From: Pseudomonadota bacterium
Lineage (GTDB): Bacteria > Pseudomonadota > Alphaproteobacteria > Rhizobiales > Xanthobacteraceae
Assembly (NCBI GenBank): GCA_023404675.1
Contig: JAEYAW010000019.1
Span: 1-15,319 of the forward strand
DNA: 15,319 nucleotides
Reading direction: 5' to 3'
Part shown: positions 7,310 through 14,141 of the stretch, in pieces
Position numbering within the stretch: the first letter of the stretch is position 1
How the letters are laid out: every line of letters begins with the position of its first letter
Notes under the pieces: generated by a model
The model's input: only the letters and a program-made list of their open reading frames with translations
What the model was told of the DNA's origin: nothing
Databases searched by the model: none
Translations under genes and position numbers: made by a program

Positions 7310-8281
7310 ATGCCGGAAAGGATGGATCTGGCCACGCCGATCACCATAGACCTTGATCGATATCTCCATCTCCGCCGAATGTTTGGCGCCAAGCTGAGGA
7401 CCGAGGAGTTGCGGTTGCGCAGCTTTGCCACCTTCGTGGACCAGGCCGGAAAAGGCGTTGTTACGCGGGAACTGATCCTCGACTGGATGAAAAGCCAGCG
7501 GCCCGCCTGCGGTGGAACCAAGGCGAGTAGGTTCACTGCCATTCGCCTGTTCGCCGTATGGCTACACAGCATGGATGAGCGTCACGAGGACCCGCCGCCG
7601 CGCGGCTTCGTTCCGGGCAGAGTCACGCGACCTGCGCCATATATCTATAGCGATGCCGAAGTCGCGCAGATCATCAGGGCGGCACGGGAGTTGCCGTCTA
7701 TCTACGGGATGCGCGGCCTGACCTGCGCGATGCTCTATGGTCTTGTCGCCGTGACGGGGATGCGCATTGCGGAAGCCTTGGCTCTCGACACGGCGGATTT
7801 TGATGCCGGACAGCAGATTTTGCATGTCCGCAATGGCAAAAACGGCAAGGAACGGCTCCTTCCGATTGATCCGGATGTCTCAGATCGACTGACGCACTAT
7901 TGCTCCGAGCGGGACCGGCTGCTTGAGCGACACTCGGAACCGCTCTTCGTGAATTGTAAGGGTGCGCGGCCTAACTATTGCTGGGCGCGAGCAAACTTCG
8001 TCCGGGTCTGTCAGAGTGTCGGACTGCGCGGCACATGGTCGAAGCCGATGCCCGGCAGCCCTCCACGCATCCACGACCTTCGCCATACTTTTGCCGTCAG
8101 GACGATCACCGGATGGTATAGCGCTGGACATGACGCTGCGCGCGAAATGCACAAATTGACGACCTACCTTGGTCATGAGGGGCTCAGGGACACCTACTGG
8201 TATCTTCAGGCCGTCCCCGAGCTTTTGGAACTGGCTTCTGCACGGGTCAGTGACGGTTCGGCAGCGGAGAACTCGCAATGA
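7310..8281 (+). CDS. Tyrosine recombinase, RitB-like
   Basis: 323-residue site-specific recombinase. The N-terminal core-binding part (residues about 11-95) is followed by the catalytic domain with R152 (TGMRIAEA), the beta-hairpin lysine in NGKNGKERLLPI (K177 or K180), H255-x-x-R258 in IHDLRHTF, H289 in TYLGHE and the nucleophile in RDTYWYL (Y296 or Y298). The RDTYWYL..VPELLELA ending is typical of the middle recombinase of recombinase-in-trio elements. The ATG at 7310 keeps the complete N-terminal domain but has no good ribosome binding site; the ATG at 7322 has AAGG directly against it, too close to be useful, so the start is uncertain by four codons. Its stop overlaps the next start as ATGA. 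Confidence 0.88.
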   Translation: MPERMDLATPITIDLDRYLHLRRMFGAKLRTEELRLRSFATFVDQAGKGVVTRELILDWMKSQRPACGGTKASRFTAIRLFAVWLHSMDERHEDPPPRGFVPGRVTRPAPYIYSDAEVAQIIRAARELPSIYGMRGLTCAMLYGLVAVTGMRIAEALALDTADFDAGQQILHVRNGKNGKERLLPIDPDVSDRLTHYCSERDRLLERHSEPLFVNCKGARPNYCWARANFVRVCQSVGLRGTWSKPMPGSPPRIHDLRHTFAVRTITGWYSAGHDAAREMHKLTTYLGHEGLRDTYWYLQAVPELLELASARVSDGSAAENSQ

Positions 8282-9270
8282 GCGCCGCTACATTCCCTGC
8301 CTTGGTGCAGCGCTTCTTCACCGATCGCTTGTGCGTCCAGATGGAAGCTAGCCGTCATACCATCGCAGCGTATCGCGACACCTTCCGCCTGCTGATCCGC
8401 TATGTCGGGGCTCGCAGCGGCAAGACCCCGACGAAGCTGGAGATTGCCGACATCGATGCCGACATAGTGGCGGACTTCCTCAGCCACGTCGAAGTGTCTC
8501 GCGGCAACACAATCAGATCCCGAAACGCCCGGCTCGCCGCGATCCGGTCATTCTTCCGATATGTCGCGATGACCGAGCCGGCTTGGCTGCATCATTGCCA
8601 GCGCATCCTAGCCATGCCGAACAAGCGTCAAGTGAAAAGGGCCGTGACCTTCCTGGATGCCGAGGAAATCGCCGCGCTGCTTGGCGCACCTGATCGCAGC
8701 ACCTGGGTCGGGCGACGGGATCATGCGCTGCTGCTCCTTGCCCTTCAGACCGGCTTGCGGGCTTCGGAACTGGTCAACCTGAACTGCGGAGATATCGTGC
8801 TTGGTACCGGTGCCCATGTCAAATGCTTGGGGAAAGGCCGCAAAGACCGCCGAACGCCATTGCGCCGGGACACGGCCAGACTGATCCAGTCCTGGATCCG
8901 TGATCGTAAGGAAAGTGCCGGTCCGCTGTTCCCCTCGATCCGTGGTGATCGTCTCAGTCGCGATGCGCTCGAACATCTGGTCCGAAAATACTGCACGTCG
9001 GCTGCGCAGACCTGCCCGAGCCTTGTGGGAAAACGCGTCACGCCGCACACCCTTCGCCACAGCACCGCGATGGAACTTTTACATAGTGGTGTCGATCAGG
9101 CAGTCATCGCGCTTTGGCTGGGCCATGAATCCGTGGAAACAACTCAGATCTACATCCATGCCGATATGCGGCTGAAAGAAAATGCTCTGCGGCAAGTGAC
9201 AGCACCGGGTGTCAGATCGGGTAGATATCGCCCGGACGATAAGTTGCTGGCCTTCCTCGAGTCGCTCTGA
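8278..9270 (+). CDS. Tyrosine recombinase, RitC-like
   Basis: 330 residues. The N-terminal SAM-like domain (SRHTIAAYRDTFRLLIRYV, then RNARLAAIRSFFRYVA) leads to the catalytic domain with R161 (TGLRASEL), lysine in LGKGRKDRRTPL (K186 or K189), H257-x-x-R260 (PHTLRHSTAMELL), H283 (LWLGHESVETTQ) and Tyr292 (IYIHAD). The ending RYRPDDKLLAFLESL is shared by the widespread recombinase-in-trio third member and related transposon recombinases. All catalytic residues are present, so the enzyme looks intact. The ATG at 8278 overlaps the previous stop (ATGA), so the two are co-translated and probably act as a pair on the repeats just downstream. Confidence 0.92.
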   Translation: MSAATFPALVQRFFTDRLCVQMEASRHTIAAYRDTFRLLIRYVGARSGKTPTKLEIADIDADIVADFLSHVEVSRGNTIRSRNARLAAIRSFFRYVAMTEPAWLHHCQRILAMPNKRQVKRAVTFLDAEEIAALLGAPDRSTWVGRRDHALLLLALQTGLRASELVNLNCGDIVLGTGAHVKCLGKGRKDRRTPLRRDTARLIQSWIRDRKESAGPLFPSIRGDRLSRDALEHLVRKYCTSAAQTCPSLVGKRVTPHTLRHSTAMELLHSGVDQAVIALWLGHESVETTQIYIHADMRLKENALRQVTAPGVRSGRYRPDDKLLAFLESL

Positions 9271-9649
9271 TTATGCCGAATAGTCGCATGGCCACGGTTA
9301 ACACTACCACGCCCAGGCCGTGGCCATGCGGCATAATCCTAGCACTGGCATAATACGCCTTATGCCGAATTCGGCATAACGCATATTGGAAACCCCAGCA
9401 GCCGGTGAGGCCGAAGGTTTTCGCGCAGAGCAGCACGAAGTCGATGACGCGCTGCGGGCCGCCGGTCACGTCATCGCGGATCCAGAGCCGCCTGCCGCCA
9501 TGTTCGGGCTGGATCGAAAGCAGGAAGCCGTCGGACGGCGGGTCTTCCGCCGCTTCGGACAGCCTGTTGTAGAGGTCGAGTGCGCGGGCCGCGTTCTGCG
9601 GCGTGCCGACATCGAGCAGGCATGAGAAATGAGTGAAATAGTCGGCCAT
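9212..9649 (-). CDS. Interrupted conserved small protein (first 90 codons native, tail from inserted element)
   Basis: The first 90 residues (MADYFTHFSCLLDVGTPQNA ... LTGCWGFQYA) match my recollection of a small protein often found beside ParB-like and ArdC genes in alphaproteobacterial mobile DNA. From memory the family continues after WGFQYA with NTCS-x-PRLDGFGGG and ends around 130-150 residues. Here it instead runs into the recombinase element at 9379 and continues for 55 unrelated residues to a stop at 9212, inside the recombinase gene on the other strand. The missing 3' part was not found on the element's far side, so a deletion or rearrangement accompanied insertion. The ATG at 9649 has a GGAG ribosome binding site within a potential hairpin. 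No function is known to me; the product is probably inactive. Confidence 0.65.
   Translation of the reverse strand: MADYFTHFSCLLDVGTPQNAARALDLYNRLSEAAEDPPSDGFLLSIQPEHGGRRLWIRDDVTGGPQRVIDFVLLCAKTFGLTGCWGFQYALCRIRHKAYYASARIMPHGHGLGVVVLTVAMRLFGIIRATRGRPATYRPGDIYPI
9271..9336. repeat. Nested inverted repeat after the second recombinase
   Basis: Directly after the stop codon, TTATGCCG (9271-9278) is matched by CGGCATAA (9329-9336), and inside it CGCATGGCCACGG (9285-9297) is matched perfectly by CCGTGGCCATGCG (9318-9330) around a 20-base loop. The two nested repeats share two bases on the right side. This could be a recombinase binding site, a transcript-end hairpin, or both. Confidence 0.8.
9347..9379. 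repeat. TTATGCC repeat cluster at the element's right end, candidate crossover site
   Basis: GGCATAA (9347-9353) and TTATGCC (9360-9366) are inverted around the 6-base spacer TACGCC, the geometry of a tyrosine recombinase core site. Overlapping it, TTATGCCG-AATT-CGGCATAA (9360-9379) is a perfect 20-base palindrome ending exactly where the interrupted gene resumes at 9380. With the upstream nested repeat there are five TTATGCC units within 109 bases. Confidence 0.65.
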
Positions 9650-9706
9650 GTCAGGCTCCTGAAACGAGAGGAGCCCGGCTGTTCCCCGTTGTGGGGGGCC
9701 GGGCTC
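9650..9706 (-). promoter_or_regulatory. Leader with two mutually exclusive hairpins, one covering the ribosome binding site
   Basis: On the minus strand, hairpin 1 pairs GAGCCCGGC with GCCGGGCTC (9698-9706 with 9671-9679; 9 bp, with an inner CCCC/GGGG stem). Hairpin 2 pairs GGCTCC (9670-9675) with GGAGCC (9654-9659), which contains the ribosome binding site for the ATG at 9649. Bases 9671-9675 belong to both, so forming hairpin 1 frees the binding site. No U tract follows hairpin 1, so it is not a standard terminator for the upstream parB-like gene. Confidence 0.5.
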
Positions 9707-9764
9707 GGATAAGCGGATGGGGTGAAGGGATGCGAGGCGGCCAGGGCCGCCCCGCCTAGTTCGG

Positions 9765-11900
9765 CTATTCCGCAGCGATCATGCGGGCCGGGTCATCCTC
9801 GCCGTCAGCGTTGGTGGAAGACTCGTCGTCATCGTCGGCGAGAAAGTCCGGCAACGCCTCGGTTTCTCCCTCCGTCGTCGCCAGGTCAGGAGCCAGCTCG
9901 GCACCGGCAAGGCGCAGCGGCTCGGGCAGCCAGCCGGTGTCGGCGAGCAGCCGCTCGGCTTCCTTCGCCATATCGCCCTTCTTCAGATGGTCGATGAGCT
10001 GCGCGGCCCGTTCACCCGCGCCTTCGCGCACGGCTTCGAGGATGCGCGCCTTGGTGACGCGACCGAGATAATTGCCGACGGTTGGACGCCAGCCCGCCAC
10101 GGCCATGTCGAGGCCGGTGGCGCGGGCAAGGTGATCGGCCTCGGCAAGGCGCAACTGGACCCCATGCGCGGAGATCGCGCCGCAACCATAGCGGTCGGCC
10201 CGCTCATAGAGCGCGTTGACGCCGAACGATGCGCAATGGGCGAACAGTTCGGCCTGCTCAGTGCCGGCAAGCGCGGCGAGCGCATCCCAGAGGTCGGCGA
10301 CGTTAGCCGGCAGGCGTGCTTCCCAATCCTTGTGGCGCGCCTCGATCGCACGCGCATAGGGCGTGTCCCGCAGTTCCGGCGACTGCGCCTGAAACACCGT
10401 GCCTCGTACCGCGACTTCCATCGCGACGCCGTGGGCGCTGTAGCGCGAGAAGACGTCGCGGCAGAACTTGTGCAGCACGGCCAGGAAGGCGGTCGCCGCG
10501 TCGCCCGCAAGCTTGTCCCTGAGCGCCAGCGTGCGCTCAGCGGTCAGCTCCATCACGAGACGGTCCGGCAGGGGCTTGATGGCGTCTTCCTCCTCGTCAT
10601 CCGCCTCGATGGGCTGTCCGCCGATGCTAATGATCGTGCGCTGGCTGGAACCGTCCCCGTCGGGATCGCCCGCCGTCTTCCCGTCACCATCCTCGCCGCC
10701 ATCGGTGGCCGGAGCCTCGTCCTCGGGCTTCACATAGCCGCGGTCGACGAGCAGCGAGCCATCGGAATCGATGCTGACGAAAACGCCGGCGCGTGCGATG
10801 TCGGCCGGATCGTAGCGGACGTGACGGGTTTCGAGCGCGTCGGTCGCGGTCTCGATCTCGCCCAGGCGCTCATCGACCTCTTCCGGCAGCTCGTCCGCAT
10901 CCTCATATTCGGCCTGGAGCTTGTCATACTCGGCACGCAGGGCATCGAGCGTCGCCTGTTCCTCGGTCGTGCGATCGATCGGCGTGCCTTCCAGTTCGCG
11001 CAGGCCATGTGTCACACCATAGGGGAAGCTGACGGCGACCTCGATCCACTTCCAGCCTTCATTGGCGATCTCGTCGGCCATGACCTTCAGCTTCTCGGCG
11101 GCCAGCCGGTCGAGCAGCGCCGCATCCTGCAGCCAGCCGCCATCGTCGGACTGGAACAGGTCGCGCAGGACGATGCCGCCTGCCGCCTCATAGGCGTCGA
11201 TGCCGACGAAGACGGCGCGCTTGTCGGAGGCGCGCACCGTCGATTCCGTCAGCATGCGGCGGATCTGATAGGGCTCCTTCGACCATGAGCCGGAGATCGT
11301 CTCCCAAACCTGCTCCTGGCGGGCATGATCGGAGCTGACGGTGAAGGCCATCAACTGCTCGAGAGAAATGCCATCCTCAGCATAGAGATCGAGCAGCTTC
11401 GGCGAGACGCTGGCGAGCCGCAGGCGCTGCTTCACCACATTGGCCGAGGTGAAGAAGGCTGCTGCAATGTCCTCCTCGGAGCGCCCTTTCTCGCGCATCG
11501 CCTGGAACGCGCGGAACTGGTCGAGGGGATGAAGCGGCGCCCGCTGGACGTTCTCGGCAAGCGAATCGTCTTCAGCGAGGATGTCGGTCGCGGCATCGCG
11601 CACGACACAGGGCACGGGCGCGTTCTTGGCCAGGCGCTTCTGCTTGACCAACCGTTCGAGCGCGCGGTAGCGGCGGCCGCCGGCCGGGATCTCGAACATG
11701 CCGGTTTCCTTGCCTTCGGCGTCGAGCACGGGGCGGACGTTGAGGCCCTGAAGCAGGCCGCGCCGGGCAATGTCCTCGGCCAACTCCTCGATCGAGACGC
11801 CGGCCTTCACGCGCCGGACATTCGACTGGCTGAGCACCAGCTTGTTGAAGGGGATGTCGCGCGAGGACGACAGGGTGATCTTCTGAACGGCAGTAGCCAT
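9765..11900 (-). CDS. Large ParB/Spo0J-family protein, 711 residues
   Basis: The N-terminal 180 residues form a ParB-type CTPase/DNA-binding module: SQSNVRR (25), GLLQGLNVRP (48-57), IPAGGRRYRAL (71-81, the GxRRxxA motif), AENVQRAPLHPLDQ (115-128) and a helix-turn-helix near 142-163 (EEDIAAAFFTSANVVKQRLR). The remaining 500 residues exceed a chromosomal ParB by far. They include a charged coiled-coil-like stretch around 315-355, an acidic low-complexity linker around 395-440, a helical domain around 450-650 and an acidic tail. Such oversized ParB-like proteins are typical of plasmids and integrative elements, where they are often unrelated to segregation. No parA is adjacent, which argues against a classical partition locus. 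The ATG at 11900 has GGAG 9 bases upstream, inside a long stem. The interrupted small gene follows 115 bases downstream. Confidence 0.9.
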   Translation of the reverse strand: MATAVQKITLSSSRDIPFNKLVLSQSNVRRVKAGVSIEELAEDIARRGLLQGLNVRPVLDAEGKETGMFEIPAGGRRYRALERLVKQKRLAKNAPVPCVVRDAATDILAEDDSLAENVQRAPLHPLDQFRAFQAMREKGRSEEDIAAAFFTSANVVKQRLRLASVSPKLLDLYAEDGISLEQLMAFTVSSDHARQEQVWETISGSWSKEPYQIRRMLTESTVRASDKRAVFVGIDAYEAAGGIVLRDLFQSDDGGWLQDAALLDRLAAEKLKVMADEIANEGWKWIEVAVSFPYGVTHGLRELEGTPIDRTTEEQATLDALRAEYDKLQAEYEDADELPEEVDERLGEIETATDALETRHVRYDPADIARAGVFVSIDSDGSLLVDRGYVKPEDEAPATDGGEDGDGKTAGDPDGDGSSQRTIISIGGQPIEADDEEEDAIKPLPDRLVMELTAERTLALRDKLAGDAATAFLAVLHKFCRDVFSRYSAHGVAMEVAVRGTVFQAQSPELRDTPYARAIEARHKDWEARLPANVADLWDALAALAGTEQAELFAHCASFGVNALYERADRYGCGAISAHGVQLRLAEADHLARATGLDMAVAGWRPTVGNYLGRVTKARILEAVREGAGERAAQLIDHLKKGDMAKEAERLLADTGWLPEPLRLAGAELAPDLATTEGETEALPDFLADDDDESSTNADGEDDPARMIAAE

Positions 11901-11901
11901 C

Positions 11902-11967
11902 GGGATTTTCTCCGCGACGGGCGGCCGAAAGCCTCTCTCCCGGCCTCCAACCCGTCACGAAAATCCC
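11902..11967 (-). promoter_or_regulatory. Ribosome-binding-site-occluding leader RNA of the parB-like gene
   Basis: On the minus strand GGGATTTT-CGTGACGGG (11967-11951) pairs with CCCGTCGCG-GAG-AAAATCCC (11921-11902): 17 bp including one G-U, with GAG of the ribosome binding site as the only bulge. The stem ends one base before the ATG. The 29-base loop holds a second hairpin, GGCCGGGAG / CTTTCGGCC, with the pentaloop AGAGG. The leader of ardC copy 2 has the same architecture with different stem sequences. The upstream bases 11968-12062 show nothing further I can support. Confidence 0.65.
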
Positions 11968-12062
11968 CTCGACCCTCTTCCTCTCGCGGCGGCGAAAGCG
12001 AAGGCCGAGGGGAATGAGAAGGGAGGGTCGGCGGCCCGTGCGCTACAGACACTGGCATCCGA

Positions 12063-12461
12063 TCAGCCCTTGGGACGGGGACGCTCCGCCACGGCGGCCA
12101 GGACATCGTCAAGCAGTCCTTCGGCCGCCCGCAGCGCCCGTTCGGACGACAATGGCGTCGGCTCGAGCCTCGTCAACTCGCGGATGCGAAGACAGCGATA
12201 GTAGGGCGCCAAGATCCGCGTCAGCATCCGCACGTCCGGGTGACGTCGATGAAGTCCGAGCCGTTCCGCGGCGGCCAATGCCTTGACCAAATCGTGCCGA
12301 ACCTCATCGCGGCACCGATCGTCGTTCCAGCCCCGGAAATGCAGGTAGGATTTCAGCGACAGCTCGACAGCGCATCCGATGAGATGAAAAAGGACCTCGC
12401 GCGAATGGGAATCGCCCGCCGCATGCAGGCGGTGTGCCCCGGCAAAGGAACTCAACCGCAT
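12063..12461 (-). CDS. HEPN-like helical protein, probably 5'-frameshifted
   Basis: The 132-residue open frame contains REVLFHLIGCAVELSLKSYLHFRGW followed by EVRHDLVKALAAAERLGL. This resembles the HEPN fold (a helix with ELxLKxYL, then an R/H-D-L motif at the start of the next helix), seen in toxins and nucleotide-binding partners; catalytic activity cannot be claimed. The ATG at 12461 has only a distant G-rich binding site, and the first HEPN helix appears cut. Coding-like sequence continues upstream in two other frames (KYLFDNAVEFL, then RVRAGAQVIEALAG) and each join sits at a homopolymer (TTT at 12444-12446, GGGGG at 12478-12482, minus-strand bases). The real gene may therefore begin further right, overlapping the end of ardC copy 2, and be a pseudogene or carry sequencing errors. 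Confidence 0.55.
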   Translation of the reverse strand: MRLSSFAGAHRLHAAGDSHSREVLFHLIGCAVELSLKSYLHFRGWNDDRCRDEVRHDLVKALAAAERLGLHRRHPDVRMLTRILAPYYRCLRIRELTRLEPTPLSSERALRAAEGLLDDVLAAVAERPRPKG

Positions 12462-12590
12462 TGTCGAAGAGATATTTCCCCCGCCAGCGCTTCGATGACC
12501 TGCGCGCCCGCGCGGACGCGTGACTGGCCGCGGGGGATGATGAGGATCCCTGCCGGAAGCGGCGCCGGCCTGCTGGAGTCGGCGCGCGCA

Positions 12591-13553
12591 TCAGGCTGCC
12601 TCCCGCTCGTCGGCGTCTGCGGACACTGGAGCAGGCCGCCCATTTTCGGGCACAAACTTTAGCAGCCAGTCGGCCGCCTTGCTGGCCTGCGACGCCGCAC
12701 GGACGATGGCGCGATTGTCCTCGCGCAGGACCTCGGCCCAGGAGCCGATGTAATCGGCGTGGCGCACGGTCGGAACGATGCCGAGAGCAGCACAGCAAAA
12801 TGCCGCTGAAATCTCGGCTATCATCTCCTCGAAGGCGTACTTCTTTGTGCCAAAGGAACCGGAAAGGTCGCGATTCAGGCGATGCGGCGCCCCGCTGGCA
12901 TGGGAGCATTCGTGCAGGGCCGTCCGATGCCAGTTGATGGGCTCGAAGAAGGCCTGGGGCGGCGGGACCATCACATAATCGCGCGCCGGCACGTAGAAAG
13001 CACGGTTGCCTCCGATACGGAAATCGATCCCGCTCGCCTTGATCAGCGCCTCTACCTTCGGCTCGATCAGGCCCGGTTCAGGCGGCGGCACGACAATGGC
13101 GAGGTCGTCGAGCAGGCACTCGCATTGCGCCAGGTTAAAAACCGTGAAGCGCTTCAGGAACGGGATCGCCTGGGCTTCCTCGCCGGTCTCGCGGGCACGC
13201 TGCTTCTCGTCGTCGGGGACGAAGCGATCGGCATAGACGACCGTGGTTCCACGTTCGCCTTTGCGCACATTCCCGCCGAGCGAGAGGGCTTGACGGAAGG
13301 TCAGCCAGCTCTGGCATGGGAAGCCACGCTCGATCACGGCGCCCCAGAGGATCAGCACATTGATGCCGGAATAACCTCGGCCCGTGGCGGCGTTTTTCGG
13401 CATGGCAAGCGGCGCCTTCGCCGCCGCCGTGCCCCACGGCTGGACCCAGGGTAGCCGGCCGGCCTCCAGCTCGGCGAGGATCTTTCCGGTGATTTCGTCA
13501 TAGAGGCTCGTCCGGTCGGAGCCGGAACGGGCGTGCATAGCATGTCTGGACAT
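12591..13553 (-). CDS. ardC: ArdC-type antirestriction protein, copy 2
   Basis: 320 residues with the same two-part layout as copy 1: N-terminal ArdC domain (SLYDEITGKILAELEAGRLPW, QPWG, GINVLILWG, GGNVRKGERGTTVVYADRF) and a zincin-like domain with HECSH at 214-218, SGAPHRLNRDL and the downstream EEMIAE at 242-247. The metal-binding pattern HExxH...E is complete. The ATG at 13553 was chosen because GGAGA lies about 7 bases upstream and the family N-terminus starts soon after; an ATG at 13613 would lie inside the leader stem. Divergence from copy 1 suggests different restriction or defence targets, which is inference. The stop overlaps an ATG (TGATG), hinting at coupling to the frameshifted downstream gene. 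Confidence 0.9.
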   Translation of the reverse strand: MSRHAMHARSGSDRTSLYDEITGKILAELEAGRLPWVQPWGTAAAKAPLAMPKNAATGRGYSGINVLILWGAVIERGFPCQSWLTFRQALSLGGNVRKGERGTTVVYADRFVPDDEKQRARETGEEAQAIPFLKRFTVFNLAQCECLLDDLAIVVPPPEPGLIEPKVEALIKASGIDFRIGGNRAFYVPARDYVMVPPPQAFFEPINWHRTALHECSHASGAPHRLNRDLSGSFGTKKYAFEEMIAEISAAFCCAALGIVPTVRHADYIGSWAEVLREDNRAIVRAASQASKAADWLLKFVPENGRPAPVSADADEREAA

Positions 13554-13555
13554 CG

Positions 13556-13618
13556 CGGGTCTCCGCGACGGGCGCCGGAGGCCTCTCCTCCAGCCCTCAA
13601 CCCGTCGCGGCAAACCCG
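13556..13618 (-). promoter_or_regulatory. Ribosome-binding-site-occluding leader RNA of ardC copy 2
   Basis: On the minus strand CGGGTTT-g-CCGCGACGGG (13618-13601) pairs with CCCGTCGCGG-AGACCCG (13572-13556): 17 bp with one bulged G and one G-U. It covers the GGAGA ribosome binding site and ends two bases before the ATG. The 28-base loop contains GCTGGAGG / CCTCCGGC around the pentaloop AGAGG, the same loop as in the parB-like leader. Pairing is kept although arm sequences differ (GGGTTT/AGACCC here, GGGATTTT/AAAATCCC there). Confidence 0.65.
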
Positions 13619-13811
13619 GTTCGCACTCTTACTCATAGGGGACGTTGCGTGGTCTCCCCACAGAAGGGGGTCGGCGGAGACGCCAGGCTCGACCTCGGGG
13701 GGAGGCTTTCACTACCGCCATTTTCGGATCACGGCGCTGCGGCTTCCAGTCTGCAGGCCTATGACTTCCAATTATCATGGCTGATAGTCCAATATTCGGG
13801 ATCGGAAGTGC

Positions 13812-14104
13812 GGTCGTGTGCTAGGGAGTGGTGGAGGAGCGGCTGAGCCGTCGTGCTCTCCGGCGTTTCTGGCCGGATTGGTCATGCGGCCGCGGTTGGC
13901 AGCATGAGGGCCAGATCATCGCGCAGAGGCGTGATGGTCTCCAGGGTCAGGTAGCAAGCCCGCTGGACGGCCCATTCGTCCCTCTCGGGGAGAATGGCGC
14001 CGACGAGGTGCGTGAAGGCGTCCTCTTTGCGGAAGATGCCGACGACTTCGGAGCGACGCTTGATGTCGCCGTTGAGGCGCTCCAGCGAGTTGTTAATCGG
14101 TATG
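13812..14104 (-). mobile_element. Remnant of an IS256-family insertion sequence (3' end)
   Basis: It contains the last 71 or so codons of an IS256-type transposase and, beyond the stop, a stretch at about 13812-13835 whose plus strand begins GGTCGTGTGC and ends GTGGTGG. That resembles the terminal inverted repeat of IS256-family elements I know from rhizobia. The 5' part of the element is missing and replaced by IS110-type sequence. Between the ardC leader and this end (13619-13811) I see only a small TATCA-TGGC-TGATA inverted repeat near 13775 and no gene. Confidence 0.65.
13882..14097 (-). pseudogene. IS256-family transposase, C-terminal fragment
   Basis: The minus strand encodes INNSLERLNGDIKRRSEVVG, then IFRKEDAFTHLVGAIL, DEWAVQRACYLTLETI and TPLRDDLALMLPTAAA before the stop. 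LERLNGEIKRR and the DEWAVQRARYMTLE block are hallmarks of the Mutator/IS256 transposase C-terminus. Only about 70 of roughly 400 residues remain and the DDE catalytic region is absent except its very end, so this is not functional. Confidence 0.85.
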
Positions 14105-14141
14105 AGGATCTCGGTGCCGAAGTTCGGCGGCGGCTTTGTGG

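Larger units (their letters stand above)
7244..9379 (+). mobile_element. Two-recombinase mobile element (recombinase-in-trio-like, first recombinase absent)
   Basis: Two overlapping tyrosine recombinase genes in the same orientation are followed by a cluster of TTATGCCG inverted repeats. The right boundary can be placed at 9379/9380 because the neighbouring minus-strand gene loses its family-like sequence exactly there. The left boundary is not resolved; it lies somewhere between the folded region and the first recombinase start at 7310, with 7244 used as the outer limit. The recombinases resemble the second and third members of recombinase-in-trio elements; nothing like the first member is present upstream. 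Base composition inside is visibly less GC-rich than the flanks, a sign of separate origin. Confidence 0.6.

Noticed and set aside
7304..7321. ATGCCGGAA near the first recombinase start as a left-end copy of the TTATGCCG repeat
   Set aside because: Only six bases match and no palindrome is formed; too weak to mark the left end.
9671..9706. Hairpin downstream of the parB-like gene as an intrinsic terminator
   Set aside because: No U tract on either strand, and its arm competes with the hairpin covering the next ribosome binding site, so leader function is more likely.
9987..11288. A 433-codon plus-strand open frame opposite the parB-like gene
   Set aside because: High GC leaves long open frames opposite real genes; the minus strand has clear ParB motifs, while this frame has no recognisable domain.
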